Position numbers and translations under genes: made by a program. Source: WYEG01 sp049414625 (GTDB lineage: Bacteria; Desulfobacterota; Thermodesulfobacteria; Thermodesulfobacteriales; Thermodesulfobacteriaceae). From it: a stretch of 6,344 nucleotides of DNA. How positions within the stretch are numbered: position 1 is the stretch's first letter; each line of letters opens with the position of its first letter. Location of the stretch: assembly GCA_049414625.1 (NCBI GenBank), contig JBMSAU010000005.1, positions 1 through 6,344 on the forward strand, in the 5' to 3' direction. Positions 6,249-6,344 of the stretch are shown here, piece after piece. The notes below the pieces were generated by a model. The model saw only the letters and a list, made by a program, of their open reading frames with translations. It did not search any database and had not been told where the DNA came from.

Positions 6249-6344
6249 GTTTCAATCCACCAAAGAGGAATTTAAACTCTCATTGAAGAATGAGTTTCTG
6301 GAGAGGTGTTATGGTTTCAATCCACCAAAGAGGAATTTAAACAC
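6248..6344 (+). CRISPR. Leader end of a type I-B CRISPR array (two repeats, one spacer, runs off the window)
   Basis: Two identical copies of a repeat beginning GTTTCAATCC and ending GAATTTAAAC lie at 6249-6277 and 6314-6342 (29 bases). A leading G at 6248 and 6313 is also shared, so the unit may be 30 bases. The end ATTTAAAC is the likely 8-base 5' handle left on crRNA after Cas6 cutting. The first spacer is 6278-6312 (35 bases, or 36 with the shorter repeat). The second spacer starts at 6343 and is cut off. The repeat ends are self-complementary (GTTT/AAAC), with little else to make a stem. The repeat type fits the I-B cas genes beside it. The array lies on the same strand as the operon. 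Confidence 0.95.

Overview
The window holds most of a type I-B (Tneap/Cst-type) CRISPR-Cas interference operon, all on the + strand, followed by the leader end of a CRISPR array. Reading left to right: the 3' part of cas8b1/cst1 (cut by the window edge), a small separate gene that is probably the Cas11-like small subunit, cas7 (cst2/DevR family), a roughly 515-base stretch of non-cas sequence, cas5, a full-length cas3 (HD nuclease plus helicase), a scar of about 135 bases, an A/T-rich leader with a good promoter, and two repeats around one spacer. The DNA is very A/T-rich, lysine/glutamate/isoleucine codons dominate and arginine is mostly AGA. Together with a Tneap-type cas set, this suggests an A/T-rich, probably thermophilic bacterium (Aquificales-, Thermotogales- or Firmicutes-like). 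I cannot name the species from sequence alone.

The cas genes are tightly packed. cas8b1 and the small-subunit gene are 2 bases apart, the small-subunit gene and cas7 overlap by ATGA, and cas5 and cas3 are 1 base apart, so they read as one translationally coupled operon. Cas8b1, the small subunit, Cas7 and Cas5 would form the Cascade surveillance complex on a crRNA, and Cas3 would be recruited to nick and unwind the target. The crRNA processing nuclease cas6 usually precedes cas8b1 in this subtype and would lie outside the window to the left.

Two places break the pattern. Between cas7 and cas5 lies a foreign-looking pair: a small intact ORF, and a nucleotidyltransferase gene (AbiEii/MNT-like) that has lost its catalytic middle and carries frameshifts. 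After cas3, where cas4-cas1-cas2 normally sit, only a probable cas4 start (overlapping the cas3 stop) and what looks like the last residues of cas2 remain, joined within about 135 bases. The simplest reading is one internal deletion that removed the adaptation module but left the interference genes, the leader and the array. This array could then be expressed and used, but could gain spacers only if Cas1/Cas2 are supplied from elsewhere in the genome.
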